Source: Paraspadella gotoi
Taxonomy: Eukaryota > Chaetognatha
Reading direction: 5' to 3'
Length of the DNA stretch: 64,000 nt
Assembly: GCA_051294375.1 (NCBI GenBank)
Contig: CM119265.1
Coordinates: 4,710,421 to 4,774,420, forward strand
The notes beneath the pieces were generated by a model, which searched no databases, was not told the DNA's origin, and worked only from the letters and a program-made list of their open reading frames with translations. A program made the position numbers and the translations under genes. Positions 1-13,859 of this stretch are shown here, in pieces (within the stretch, counting starts at the first letter, position 1; each line of letters begins with the position of its first letter).

Positions 1-2751
<2,751 letters not shown>

Positions 2752-2817
<66 letters not shown>

Positions 2818-2820
2818 GTC
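2752..2820. repeat. (GTC)n microsatellite
   Basis: A GTC/CGT triplet array of about 23 units, with one GCC interruption near 2801. It is one of many triplet arrays of this class in the window (also 3673-3720, 7991-8202, 32265-32307 and 33340-33400). Confidence 0.95.
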
Positions 2821-3655
2821 TCATTTTTGTCGTCGTCTTCCCAGGAGGGACCTTGTAATCATGGATGTAGGACAGACTTGAATGGCCGAGTCGAAGCAGG
2901 GGTGATTAGTGGAACATTTCCTTGACCAATTTTGCAGGGAATGATAAATCACGGAATATTTTTTATATTCTCTAGCCTTGTATGCCTCATATGTTTCATC
3001 AATTTTATAAACTGAGGATTTACTTTACGATTAAATTTTTAACTAAAATAACCTTACATAGTTTGTATTCGACCCAACCGTCAACCACGACCTCCCGATG
3101 CTTCTCTTTTGCGAAAACGAGAACTTGATGGTTTTCCCGGTTGAGCGGTGCGCTGCGCCACGCTGTTCAGCTCTGCGCTACGCGGCGCTGCGGATGGAAT
3201 CCATTCGGGCGCGTATCCATGGAGACGACATCACATCAACTCAATGTCGTTCCGTCGTCGTCCTCATTTTCATCGTCCTTATATTCGAACCAGAGAGTCA
3301 AAACTTTTTTTATAAGAATTTGTAATCGAATAGACTAGGCATTAGTGAACTTTAAATCGAGCTTCGATCTTTCTCGACCTATTCTCTCGGCTCAGTCTTC
3401 AATGTCTTCAGTGTGGAAGATAAGTCATTAACATTTTCATTGTTATTTTTATTTTTTTCCCTTCTTCTCTTTTTCTCACTTAGCCGCACATTGTTGTTAT
3501 CTCTTCTACTCCCCTCTCACAACTAAATCGAGAATCACCCAAAAATTTCCGAATCCTCATCTTCGGCTAAATTGACGGAAGCCGAGCGAAAATTAGAATA
3601 ACGGAATCCCTCAAAAACCGAGAAAAAAAAAAGAAAATCTGATTAAAAAAGTGAG
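2821..3655. other. Non-coding DNA, no feature recognised
   Basis: Mixed A/T-rich sequence. A GC-rich patch at about 3140-3200 contains repeated GCGCTGCG-like words. No gene, RNA or mobile element was recognised. Confidence 0.55.
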
Positions 3656-3688
3656 ATGGAGCCGATTTTGCAGACGACGACGACGACG

Positions 3689-3720
<32 letters not shown>

Positions 3721-3949
3721 TACGGAAGTGACGTCACCACCCACGCCATCTGTCGCCGAAATGTTTTCGTTCCATCGAACGACCGCGCTCGCGGTTCGAA
3801 GACGTTATCGACGAGCGCCTTGCGGCGAAGTTATCGAGGATCTCCCCGTTCCGCGCGAGAGGAGCCCGACCGATCAGCCCCTCGCATCCCCGCGAAACAG
3901 AAAGAATTATGTTTCGGAAGTAACAGAAATTCCGTCGTTTGGATTTTAG
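3656..3949 (+). CDS. Possible small exon or ORF with poly-Thr run, unrecognised
   Basis: A 97-codon frame begins at an ATG in a reasonable context (purine at -3, G at +4). Residues 8-23 are almost all threonine, encoded by the (ACG)n array at 3673-3720. The remainder (about residues 27-97) is not low complexity and is rich in Arg, Pro, Glu and Ser. I recognise no family. No convincing splice donor was identified at its end, and the frame stops before a run of G. It may be a chance frame made by the triplet array, or a 5' coding exon. RNA evidence would be needed to separate these. Confidence 0.15.
3673..3720. repeat. (GAC)n microsatellite
   Basis: A GAC/ACG triplet array of about 16 units with one GTC interruption. 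It encodes the poly-Thr run of the possible ORF that starts at 3656. Confidence 0.93.
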
Positions 3950-5613
3950 GGGGGGGGTTCTGCGGGGATGGGGGAGGGATCGATAAGGGTTTGAAAAAAA
4001 AAAAGGTTAATGAGGAAAGAGAAATTTAATTAGCCTACTTTCGAAGCTTGGAAAGAGTTAAGGAAAAGAAAATAAAAGGAGATTAGACAAGCTGTTGTCT
4101 TAACGAATCAGAGTTTAGGATAAGCTGACGAGAAGCTATTATAATATTTTGTGAATTTCCCCCTCCCAAAAAAGAAACTATCACTTTTCACGTATGTACT
4201 ACTGTGTATTAAATTCAGCTACATTCCCACCAAGACCAAGAATAAGACAAACGATCTTTTGTTTCATCATTGGTTGTTGTCAAGTAAATGACTTTGTGTT
4301 ATTCTCGGACGCGGCCGACCGTGAAAAACAGGGCGCGCTGTACATCTGTGAAAGAAAAAAGCTCGGGTGGTTGGGGTGGCGTAGGGAGAAGGGTCAGCAA
4401 ACTGAGTCGAATTTGTTGTGAAGACTCGCCTGAGGCAGAGCAATGCATGAGGTTGCCATGGCAAAGGCCTCGAGCTATCGTCCGCATTCCGTCGAAATCG
4501 GTCTCATACACTGACCGATTGCGGTTTTCGAGAAACGATTTACCTCCAAAAGAAATAGTATAACATTAACAAATTCATTTATTTTGTAAATGATACTGTG
4601 GATAAAGTATACGTCCATATACTCCTACCGCACCGAAAAAAAACTCCTACGTTGAGATCGAGAAGATCCTTCGCTTCGCCGAGCGCGACGAAGATTCCAT
4701 CTCATTCCCCGCGTGCACGACGCACGACGCACGACGCGCCCTCGGATTCACTGCTTCACCGCTCGCGTGAATTATCGGCGTGCATGCGCGGTTCGATCGG
4801 GACGCCGACGGGGAAGTGGAACGCGGTACGAGGAAGGGATGGGGGGATCGCGTCGTGAGACTGAGAGGATTCCGAAACTTGGTGAGGGCATGAGGAGGAG
4901 GGGGAGGATGAGGAGGAAGAGGAGAGGGGAAATTGAGAAAGAGTACTTTGACCGAAAAGATAAGGAGGAAGGCGTGTCAAATTTAACAATTACATCGTAT
5001 ACTCTGCAGCGAAATTGTCAAGTCAATACATCTCACATCTCAAGGCACTACGAATGTCGATAAAAACGGCGAGTGACGTGCGAGAGATTCATAATTTGAC
5101 AAAATATGTTAAAAAAGTAATCTCAAAATTAGCGATATTTTTGTTCGAAACAACCCAGGAAGCAGTAGGTTATTTGAAACCCTCAAGAGGTTCATCCTCT
5201 GTGACTGGTGATTGTTCTCCTTTTCTAAAGACAGTTAATTCCTTCGCGACGTTACTGTCTTTGTCCAACGTTTTTATCAACGAAAACAAAGCAGCCTCCA
5301 TATCGACGATGTATCATCTGTTCGATCCGATTGATCTTCCAATTTCGCCACCGGCTCCTTCATAACGCAAACCACGAAAAATCCCGCTGGCGTTAATTAC
5401 GAAACCGTAATCCGGTAATAAATGAACGTCTTCGTTCCCTCAAAACGGGAAAAAGTCAATATGTCGCGTTGTAATAGTTACACGCACGACAGAAGCTCCG
5501 AGGCGCCACCAAACGTCGGAGGCAGGCGGAGACGAACGAACACGGACGGACGAACGGACGAACTAACGAACGACGGCGCCGGGACGTCTCCCGAATTAGT
5601 CACGATGTAAGGA

Positions 5614-5626
<13 letters not shown>
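3950..5626. other. Non-coding DNA with short GC-rich minisatellites
   Basis: 3950-3980 is G-rich. 4715-4735 holds three perfect tandem copies of the heptamer GCACGAC. 5520-5580 is a tetranucleotide-like ACGA/ACGG region. The sequence between these is ordinary A/T-rich DNA. Open frames of 60-116 codons occur, but none has recognisable protein features. Confidence 0.5.
4715..4735. repeat. Heptamer tandem repeat (GCACGAC)3
   Basis: Three perfect contiguous heptamers lie in a CpG-rich patch just downstream of a poly-A-rich segment. The array is too short to say more. Confidence 0.7.

Positions 5627-5707
<81 letters not shown>
5627..5707. repeat. (AG)n microsatellite
   Basis: A perfect AG array of about 40 units, preceded at 5614-5626 by a shorter interrupted AG run. 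Polypurine on the plus strand. Confidence 0.96.
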
Positions 5708-5711
<4 letters not shown>

Positions 5712-5779
5712 AGGACAGAGACAAAAAAGGCCCAGGAATCCATTAAACATTCGCCACGCTATAATTCGTATCACGTTCT

Positions 5780-6200
5780 CCATTAATCTCGATTATTTTG
5801 TTCGTCGGCGTCAATTAATGATTTTATTTCGTGACTAAATATGGTAATGTCTCTCGCTCTCTTCTTGGTCGCGAAAAGGTATCCGGTTTCGCCAGCGGTC
5901 GCGCTCGCTGGAGTTAATGGTAACGCGTCGTTAACGGCGTCGGGCTAATGTGTTTTCTAGTGACTTCTTTTTTTTTACAAAAGACCTCGTACCAAATACC
6001 ATGTTTCACGTTGTTCCTGCAATTTTTGTTCTTTTTCCTGTTTTCGCCAAAGTCGTGCGAATCGCAATTAAAGCGGAGAAAGTCGTGCCTTAATCGAGTC
6101 AGTGCCGCGTGGAATAGATTATTCCATTAGTTTTAATGCGAATTAGTTCCATTCCCGCGGACCGCGTTTCCATTAATCAAATTAGCTCGCCTTATCACCT
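5780..6200. promoter_or_regulatory. Candidate enhancer: dense homeodomain-type TAAT/ATTA cluster
   Basis: About ten ATTA/TAAT cores lie within 420 bp. Examples are the CAATTAATGA-like site at 5812-5822, GTTAATGG near 5914, the palindrome CGTTAACG near 5930, GCAATTAAAG near 6066, TTTTAATGCGAATTAG near 6131 and CATTAATCAAATTAG near 6172. The spacers are GC-rich and non-repetitive, unlike the simple-repeat flanks. ATTA is the core recognised by many homeodomain proteins. Enhancer function is inference, and conservation in related genomes would be the test. Confidence 0.3.
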
Positions 6201-6240
6201 TCGCTCCGTCTTTCCATGCCACGACTTCTAGTATCGAACG

Positions 6241-6273
6241 CTCTCTCTCTCTCTCTCTCTCTCTCCTCTTCTC

Positions 6274-6311
<38 letters not shown>
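6241..6311. repeat. (CT)n microsatellite, interrupted
   Basis: A CT dinucleotide run with CTCCTCTTCTCC interruptions in the middle (6265-6280). Confidence 0.93.
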
Positions 6312-6315
<4 letters not shown>

Positions 6316-7990
6316 TCCCCCAAATAAGAATTCGTATTCATTAAAAAAACAATGACGAGAAAGCGCGCTAAGACGTTGATCTTTTGCAAAAACAGGTTTG
6401 GAATGAAAACCAAGAAAAATAATAAAACGATTAAAGCTAAAGAAAAGAAAAAAACAGAGGAGATAAATGCGACTGAAAAAAAAAACAACTTAAGATTAAA
6501 GGTAAAACAGGGGCGAATTGATTACAACTCCAACTAACGGCGAAATATCGCGATTGGTCGACAAAAATTGTTTTCTCCTGAAAAGTTGGATTTGTGACTT
6601 ATTGAGAACAAAGAAGATCCCATTCAAAGCCGAGCTCCTTTGAAAGGAGAATAATACATTTCCTGATGCTGAAAGAACCAAGGACGGCACACAATGACAG
6701 ACGGTGTTAAATTAGATGGCAGACGGCATCCAACAGCCTTAAATTAAAAACACTTTTTTTTTTTAATTTTTCGCCCTTTTTAAACGATGTTTCTCTTTAA
6801 CTTTTTTTTCTCACTGCCTTTTTCATTCACTCTCAATTCTTTCCCTTTTCATGAGGTCAAAGTCACAGTCACAGTCGTTGATTCTTCAGCAAGAAAATGG
6901 ACAAAACTGTAAAATAGCTCGTCAGCTTTAATTGAGAGTTAAAATGTGATTAGGATAAAATATTTTTAAAAAAGTTGTTTTTCTTCCCATCAACCCATCA
7001 GGGCGTTCAGTATTGGGCTAAAAAAACTTATCGGAAAAGGAGGAAAAAAGCACAAGGGGAACAGAAAAGTCAAAACAGGTGATTTAACTAAAAAAAAGTC
7101 TGGCCTGAACAATTTAAAGGAAATAAACAAACAAGCCGACAAACAATAAAACAAACTTTTTTTTCCGCCAAAGAACTAGAAAAAAATTTTCGAATAAATA
7201 AGGATAAAAAAAATTCATTTGTTTGTTTTTGTTTTGAGAGGGAACCTTGGGTTTTTTTACTTTAATAAACATAAACAGATTTAGAAATCTCATAAAAAAT
7301 CGATTTGTTCGATGTTGTTTTTGGAATTACAACCTCATTTAAAGTTATTTTGATAAAAGAAAAATAATCTTTACAAAAAAAAGGAAATAAAATGTATTTA
7401 TCATTCTCTGTGAATTATCTTGCTGAAGAAAAGGAAATTTGAAATTCATTGTTGGGTTTAAAGTTGAGTTTTAAAGCTCCAAATTTATTTATAAATACTA
7501 AACGAATAACTTGAGGCGATTGAACACCAAAAGCGACATCAATGAAGTTATGAATTTCTAGTTAAATTTCATAAAAAAGTTGGATAATAAAATCGCACGG
7601 TCTGTTTTATTAGGTCGGAGAAAAATATAATTTGGAGTTTCTATGTAGATCTAGAATTAAAGCAAAAAAAAAAGCGAGCATTCTAGATTTTCGAGCCTCT
7701 CATATCTCGGTACTTCATCCCGTCTCTAAGAATGACAGATCGATTCGAAGCCGTTGACGTTTTGAAGAGAAAAAAAAAATGAAAGGAGAAAGAGAAAATA
7801 GAAAGAAAAATGAAAGAAAAGTGAAAAATATGAAAGGAATAGAAAAAAAAATATAGAAGAGCTTCCATTCTTTATCAACGTACGCAGTTTTCTTTTCACT
7901 CGCTCACAAGACGCTAGACGTCATTTCGTGTACCGTCGCATCGCAAAATCGTGAATGGGAAGTTGGAGTGGCTTCGTTTCACCGCCGGCG
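6312..7990. other. A/T-rich non-coding DNA
   Basis: Long A/T-rich sequence with A and T homopolymer runs throughout. Both strands are full of stops and no frame exceeds about 65 codons. No gene, hairpin RNA or mobile-element terminus was recognised. Confidence 0.6.
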
Positions 7991-7994
7991 GACG

Positions 7995-8040
<46 letters not shown>

Positions 8041-8202
8041 GACGAAGACGACGATGACGACGAAGACGACGATGACGACGATGACGACGAAGACGACATG
8101 GAAAGAAGACGACGAAGAGACGAAGACGACGAAGGACGAGAGACCGGACGACAGAAACGACGACGGACGACGAAGACGACGACGACGACGACGACGACGA
8201 CC
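7991..8202. repeat. (GAC)n compound triplet array
   Basis: 212 bp of GAC triplets. Two purer blocks (7998-8036 and 8168-8202) flank a degenerate block of GAC/GAT/GAA. In one plus frame it would read as an acidic Asp/Glu run and in others as Thr or Arg runs, so the three overlapping long frames here are repeat artefacts rather than genes. Confidence 0.95.
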
Positions 8203-9180
8203 ACGAACTCGATGATCATTTGGAAAAGTGTGTATCATTTTTTTTTTCACGCTCGCGATATTCAATAGGTAAAAGTAAACTGTTTGTAATTTTTCTTTTC
8301 TTCTGAGTTCTGACCATGTGGTATCGGATAAAACCAAAAGAACTGAAAAAGAGAAAAGTATTCGTCAGAAATATAGATACAGTAGATAGAGTAGATAGAG
8401 AGAGAGAAAGAGTGGAAATCGGGAGAGAGAAGGAAAGAAGGAAAGAACGAAAGAGTAGAAATTATCCAAAAAAAAAGAAGAAGAAATGAATATAAAGACG
8501 AATTCACACCTTGAATCTTCGGTGATTTGGTCGAGGGGGGGGGGAATCTCGATAGCCACGGGCGACGTTCCTTTCCCCTTAACGGAGACAAAATAGGTGA
8601 CGACGCGAGTGAACGAGCATCTGTCAAAATCGTCTTAAAATTACGGCGAAAGTGACGCGTCATTTGGGCGGCGACGGCGCCAGGGACGACAGCGTTTGGT
8701 GCCGAGGTGTCGTGAATTATTATTAAGCGCCGATGTCTCGGAGAAGGTCGACGCCGTCCTCGACGTCACTAGACGCTGGAGCAACTACGTCACGGGTTGA
8801 CGATGACGATGCTGAGTCATCCACTTAAATATTACTTTATGGATGCGGCGACGCATCTTGGTAACTGTATTAAAACAGGAAATTTCTTAGAACAATGAGG
8901 AATGATGATTATGATTATTCTAAAAGACGATATAAAAATTGAAAAAAAATTGGGAAAGAACAGAAATTGAAAAAGTTTAGTTTTGAGTAAGGCATATTGA
9001 CGTGTTTAGGACAATAATAGCAATAATAAGTGTAGTTTAGTATTTAAGATGCAATCAGTTTCTCAAGAAAAGTTTTTTTCAGCGATTGTCAAATTTATTT
9101 CGTTCAGAACGTCACACTTCATTACTACCCTAATTTTCTCCCAAAAAAGCTCCAGCGGTGAAGGCTCGTAGAAAACAATT
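8203..9180. other. Non-coding DNA with a GC-rich block
   Basis: 8350-8460 is purine-rich with GATAGA/GAGA words. 8640-8820 is GC-rich and holds the CRE/MARE motif group listed separately. 8880-9180 is A/T-rich and ends at a 25-N gap. No gene recognised. Confidence 0.5.
8762..8820. promoter_or_regulatory. CRE-like sites plus MARE/antioxidant-response-like motif
   Basis: Two CRE-type words (GACGTCAC at 8762-8769 and TACGTCAC at 8786-8793) lie within 60 bp of TGCTGAGTCAT at 8810-8820. The last matches the consensus bound by small Maf with CNC bZIP factors (CncC/Nrf2 type). CRE-type words are bound by CREB/ATF bZIP factors. The grouping is directly visible; regulatory function is inferred. Confidence 0.3.
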
Positions 9181-9205
9181 NNNNNNNNNNNNNNNNNNNN
9201 NNNNN
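9181..9205. other. Assembly gap, 25 N
   Basis: Exactly 25 N. The same size recurs at 13835, 34185, 46195 and 55186, so this is probably a placeholder rather than a measured length. Confidence 0.99.
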
Positions 9206-9832
9206 TCGGGACTCTGTCCGGGCACATCTTACAATAAAGCGGAGGATAGCATACTTCTCATGGTCGAATGATCCGCGTATTGTTAAAAAAACGCGTAAAT
9301 TCTCTTTTACAGGGTCAGTGCGTAGGAATTGTGCGTTTCTTTCGTCGCTTCTGTATTAAAAAATTCAAAGTGAAATTCGGCTTTAAAATCCGTTTCCGGG
9401 GTCGGAGAGAATAGCGGACTCGGTTCGGTCCGGTTGTCGTACGCGTCTTTCAGGATAAAAAATTCGGGATGGTTGTTGACGGTCGGTCCATATCTTCGGT
9501 TTTTAATGCGACTTTCTGGGGCACTGGTAAGGAACTTTCGTGAACTCGGTCACGGTTCCTCTCGCTTTCCGTTGCTATTAACCGTATCGATGCATCCGGT
9601 CGCGCGATCCGGACTATGGTTCGGTCGGTCGGTCTGGTCCGATCGAGGAAGAACGTAAGAAGGATCAAGAGGCAACAAAAGCTTCGGGATGAATAAATAT
9701 TATACCGGGGCAGAGAGAATCGAAGAAATAAAACAAATCAGCATATATTCATATCCGTTCCTCTCTCTCTCTCTCATCTTCTCTCTTCGTCTCTTCTCTC
9801 TCTCTCTCTCTTCTCTCTGCTCTAGACATCGA
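9206..9832. other. Non-coding left part of a duplicated flank
   Basis: CpG-containing non-coding sequence. From about 9390 onward it has an error-rich counterpart at about 20070-20640: both contain GGTCCGATCGAGG-type and CGGTCGGT words in the same order. A CT-rich run occupies 9760-9822. No gene recognised. Confidence 0.5.
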
Positions 9833-10165
9833 GAGGGAGTCATGTGATCAGTCCACGTGATCAAAAAGTCAATTGACCGCGAGAAGGACGTGATCCCAGC
9901 CAGGACAAAGAGAACGACGACGACGAACCATAACGACGACGGCGATAACGAGGACGACGACGACTACGAACGAGGAGGTCAATTATTATCGCCACTATAA
10001 TTATCGACCGTCGCTGATAACGATCCGTTTTTGACCCAAATCCAAAAGGATAATTATCTTCTTTTTTTTTTATCCTTTTCATTCAACAAAATCAAAGGTA
10101 CATTAATCAATAATCAACCCAGCTATCGATTGAAAAATAGTTCTTGACAACATGTAATTTTTACA
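9833..10165. repeat. Direct repeat, left copy (partner at about 20634-20985)
   Basis: About 330 bp reappear in the same order and orientation at 20634-20985. The second copy carries many single-base insertions. Similarity ends at about 10165 and 20985. After that point the left copy runs into the giant inverted repeat, and the right copy continues into clean sequence not found elsewhere in the window. Confidence 0.9.
9840..9859. promoter_or_regulatory. Paired E-boxes (CATGTG and CACGTG)
   Basis: TCATGTGA (9840-9847) and the palindromic CACGTG (9854-9859) lie 14 bp apart, start to start. Both survive in the error-rich duplicate at 20645-20663 with the same spacing to within one base. Such words are bound by bHLH-ZIP factors (Max, USF and Mitf/TFEB class). 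Function is inferred. Confidence 0.3.
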
Positions 10166-11944
10166 AATTGTGTGACCCGGTTTACTTAGTTTTTTTTGTG
10201 GCGATTTAAATTAGGACACCTTTGGTGCTTTGCTTGAAATTTCATTGCATTACGCATTGTATTTTTTTTATCTCACTCTTTTTACTTCTACCACCTGGGC
10301 GCAGTGACGTAAAACGTCGAATAGCGTTGAACAAATATCTGGACAAACGGAGGAGACGCCATCTCTTCGGGATCAGAGGAACCTTCATCCTTTAAACAAA
10401 CTCAATGTGACGAAATAAAACTGACGTCGATGAAGCGACGACGACGATGACGACGACGAAAGGAATTCGTGACTGACCCACTGAGGTCAAGATTTTTTTT
10501 TTCTCGGAGACGAGAATCAATATCAAGCGAGGACTCGCTCTTCAAAATTGAGCTATGATTGGTTTTTTTATTTCTTATTGGACTCTGTTATTGGTCGACT
10601 CCTTTAGTCGTAATAAACCGTTTTTGTCCTCGGTGGGGTTGTCACGAAACAAGCAAAGCAAAAGGAGAAAAAACGGAAGAATCGCGGCGGGTGAGTGGAT
10701 GAGGAAGAGGTGAGGTGCCACTGCTTCAGAGCGTGGGTGGATAGTAGGTTCTCGTAGTAGGATTTTTAATGGGGCGTGGGGAAAAAAATGAGTTAAATTC
10801 AGTTAATTTAAATATAATCAGAAAGTTTGTTGATCATTTTTAACATGTTTGTATCCGGGTTTGTTTTCTGAATATTTTTTTAAGAAATTTTCATTTATTT
10901 AATATAGTCGGGAGCTTCGTTTTATGAAACACGGATGAACGTCCAGCCTGCGAACTTTAGACAATTTTAGTATGTATAAGCAGCCATTAGAGAATAAGAC
11001 GACCAAACTATAAGGCAACATTAATTGGGTTTTCTATCTTTGCCCAGCCTTATCCAGATCTTTCTTGAAAACTCATCTAAATGCTTCCTAATAGATCGTT
11101 ACAATAATACTACAATATGCAAATTATCTTAAACTTCCCCATCCTATCCTCTCCCGGGCGATCATCGACGGAGGTCAAGATCGAAGGTCGAGCGAAGACG
11201 AAAGCAAAACAATGAAGAGTAAATGAAGCCAGAGAGACAGAGAAAGCTCTCCTTCGCCCGCGAGCGACGCCCTTTTGTTTATTTGTTTTCGTGGAGGAAA
11301 TGTTTTTAAAACATTCGCCGTTGGACTCTGGGAGGATTTTCTTCCGCCGGTTTGAGGGGCGTCGATCCTCTCGAGAACAGAAATGGATTTCCGGAGCAGG
11401 TTTTTTTTTTTGCATTGTTGAATTGTTTGTTTTGACGATCGAAATTTTAAGGGAGTTTCTATGGTCGGAGTTGGCATAATATGATCGAATCGAAATAAAA
11501 GATTGATAAAAACAAATAGAAAGAAAATAATATATATTTTCAATTGGATACGGAGTCCCCGAGGTCCGAAAGATGTTCTGTCAAAATTTCGAATGTCCTT
11601 CTCAATAAGAGTTCGAAATTAAAAGAAATTGAGAATTTATCTCTCTCGCCGGATTGTTGGCGGTCGACGCGATTTCGTAAAAAAAAAAAAAAAAAAAAGA
11701 AAAGAAAAACTCATTTATTCCGTTTTATTTTCTTCTCTTTCGGCGACAAACGAACCCAAATTGATTTGCGACGGAGACAAAACTGAAAACGAATTAAAGT
11801 CGCCTTCCACGTCTTTTGTTTTCTCTCCGCGAGGATGTTTTCCTTTTTTTCATTCTTTATATTTTTTTTGCGCGAGAAATGGTAATTATTTTCAATTATA
11901 AAATCGAGAGAGAAAAAAAGAAATTTAATTCGACCAGTGAGGGA

Positions 11945-11948
<4 letters not shown>
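10163..11948. repeat. Giant inverted repeat, left arm
   Basis: Reads as the reverse complement of 12069-13834 over about 1.8 kb. Shared landmarks include CACCTCGGTGGGG-type sequence near 10640 (partner near 13360), an octamer ATGCAAAT at 11117-11124 (partner at 12872-12879) and GTGAGGGATC at 11937-11946 (partner at 12071-12080). The arms differ mainly by one- to few-base indels. The arm holds no recognisable gene; several short frames are mirrored between the arms. Confidence 0.95.
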
Positions 11949-12037
<89 letters not shown>

Positions 12038-12068
12038 TCCTCCAATTAATGTTTATCGCGTAGTTAAG
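11949..12068. repeat. CT-rich loop between the arms of the inverted repeat
   Basis: A (CT)n run with two short interruptions occupies 11949-12033, followed by about 35 bp of unique sequence. It is the only sequence separating the two 1.8-kb arms. Confidence 0.9.
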
Positions 12069-13834
12069 GAGATCCCTCACTGGTCGAATTAAATTTCTTT
12101 TTTCTCTCTCGATTTTATAATTGAAAATAATTACCATTTCTCGCGCAAAAAAATTAAAGAATGAAAAAAAAAAGGAAACATCCTCGCGGAGAGAAAACAA
12201 AAGACGTGGAAGGCGACTTTAATTCGTTTTTCAGTTTTGTCTCCGTCGCAAATCAATTTGGGTTCGTTTGTCGCCGAAGAGAAGAAATAAAACGGAATAA
12301 ATTGAGTTTTTTTTTCTTTTTTTTTTTTTTTTACGAAAACTCGCGTCGACCGCCAACAATCCGGCGAGAGAGATAAATTCTCAATTTCTTTTAATTTCGA
12401 ACTCTTATTGAAAGGACATCGAAATTTTGACAGGAACATCTTCGGCCCCTCGGGACTCCGTATCCAATATGAAAATATATTATTTTCTTCTTCTTTTTAT
12501 CATCTTTTTTTCGATTCGTCATATATGCCAACCTCCGACCATAGAAACTCCCTTAAAATTTCGATCGTCAAAACAAACAGGTCAACAATGCAAAAAAAAA
12601 CCTGCTCCGGAAATCCATTTCTGTTCTCGAGAGAATCGACGCCCCTCAAACCGGCGGAAGAAAATCCTCCCAAGTCCAACGGCGAATGTTTTAAAACATT
12701 TCCTCCCACGAAAACAAATAAACAAAAGGGCGTCGCTCGCGGGCGAAGGAGCTTTCTCTGTCTCTCTGGCTTCATTTACTCTTCATTGTTTTGCTTTCGT
12801 CTTCGCTCGACCTTCGATCTTGACCTCCGTCGATGATCGCCGGGAGAGGATAGGATGGGAAGTTTAAGATAATTTGCATATTGTAGTATTATTGTAACGA
12901 TCTATTAAGGAAGCATTAGATGAGTTTTCAAGAAAGATCTGGGGATAAGGCTGGGCAAAAGATAGAAAACCCAATTAATGTTGCCTTGATAGTTTGGTCG
13001 TCTTATTCTCTAATGGCTGCTTTATACATACTAAAATTGTCTAAAGTTCGCAGGCTGGACGTTTCATCCGTTTCATAAACGAAGCTCCCGACATCATTAA
13101 ATAAAATGAAAATTCTTAAAAAATTATTCAGAAAACAAACCCGGATACAAACATGTTAAAAATGATCAACAACTTTTCTGATTATATTTAAATTAACTGA
13201 ATTTAACTCATTTTTTTCCCCACGCCCCATTAAATCCTATACGAGAGACCTACTCATCCACCCACGCTCTGAAGCAGTGGCACCTCACCTTCCTCATCCA
13301 CTCACCCGCCGCGATCTTCCCCAGTTTTTTCTCCTTTTGCTTTGCTTTTTCGTGACAACCCCACCGAGGACAAAAACGGTTTATTACCGACTAAAGGAGT
13401 CGACCAATAACAGAGTCCAATAAGAAATAAAAAACCAATCATAGGCTCAATTTTGAAGAGCGAGTCCTCGCTGTGATATTGATTCTCGCTCCGAGAAAAA
13501 AAAAAATCTTGACCTCAGTGGGTCAGTCACGAATTCCTTTCGTCGTCGTCATCGTCGTCGTCGTCATCGACGTCAGTTTTATTTCGTCACATTGAGTTTT
13601 GTTTAAAGGATATGAAGGTTTCCTCTGCATCCCGAGAGATTGGCGTCCGTCCGTTTGTCCCAGATAATTTTTCAACGCTATTCGACGTTACTGCGCCCAG
13701 GTGGTAGAAGTAAAAAGAGTGAGATAAAAAAATACAATGCGTAATGCAAATGAAATTCAAGCAAAGCACCAAAGGTTGTCCTAATTTAAATCGCCACAAA
13801 AAAAACTAAGTAAACCGGGCACACCAAGTTTGTA
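12069..13834. repeat. Giant inverted repeat, right arm, ending at an N gap
   Basis: Reverse complement of 10163-11948. The arm stops exactly where the 25-N gap at 13835 begins, and its last bases mirror the GTGTGACCCGG region near 10170. A palindrome whose outer end coincides with a gap is the usual signature of a foldback (self-chimeric) long read or a mis-extended contig end. Confidence 0.95.
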
Positions 13835-13859
13835 NNNNNNNNNNNNNNNNNNNNNNNNN
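13835..13859. other. Assembly gap, 25 N
   Basis: Exactly 25 N between the end of the inverted repeat and the error-rich sequence. Confidence 0.99.

Noticed and set aside
7914-8337. Overlapping 100-138-codon frames rich in Arg, Asp, Thr or Val/Ser
   Set aside because: All derive from the (GAC)n compound array read in different frames.
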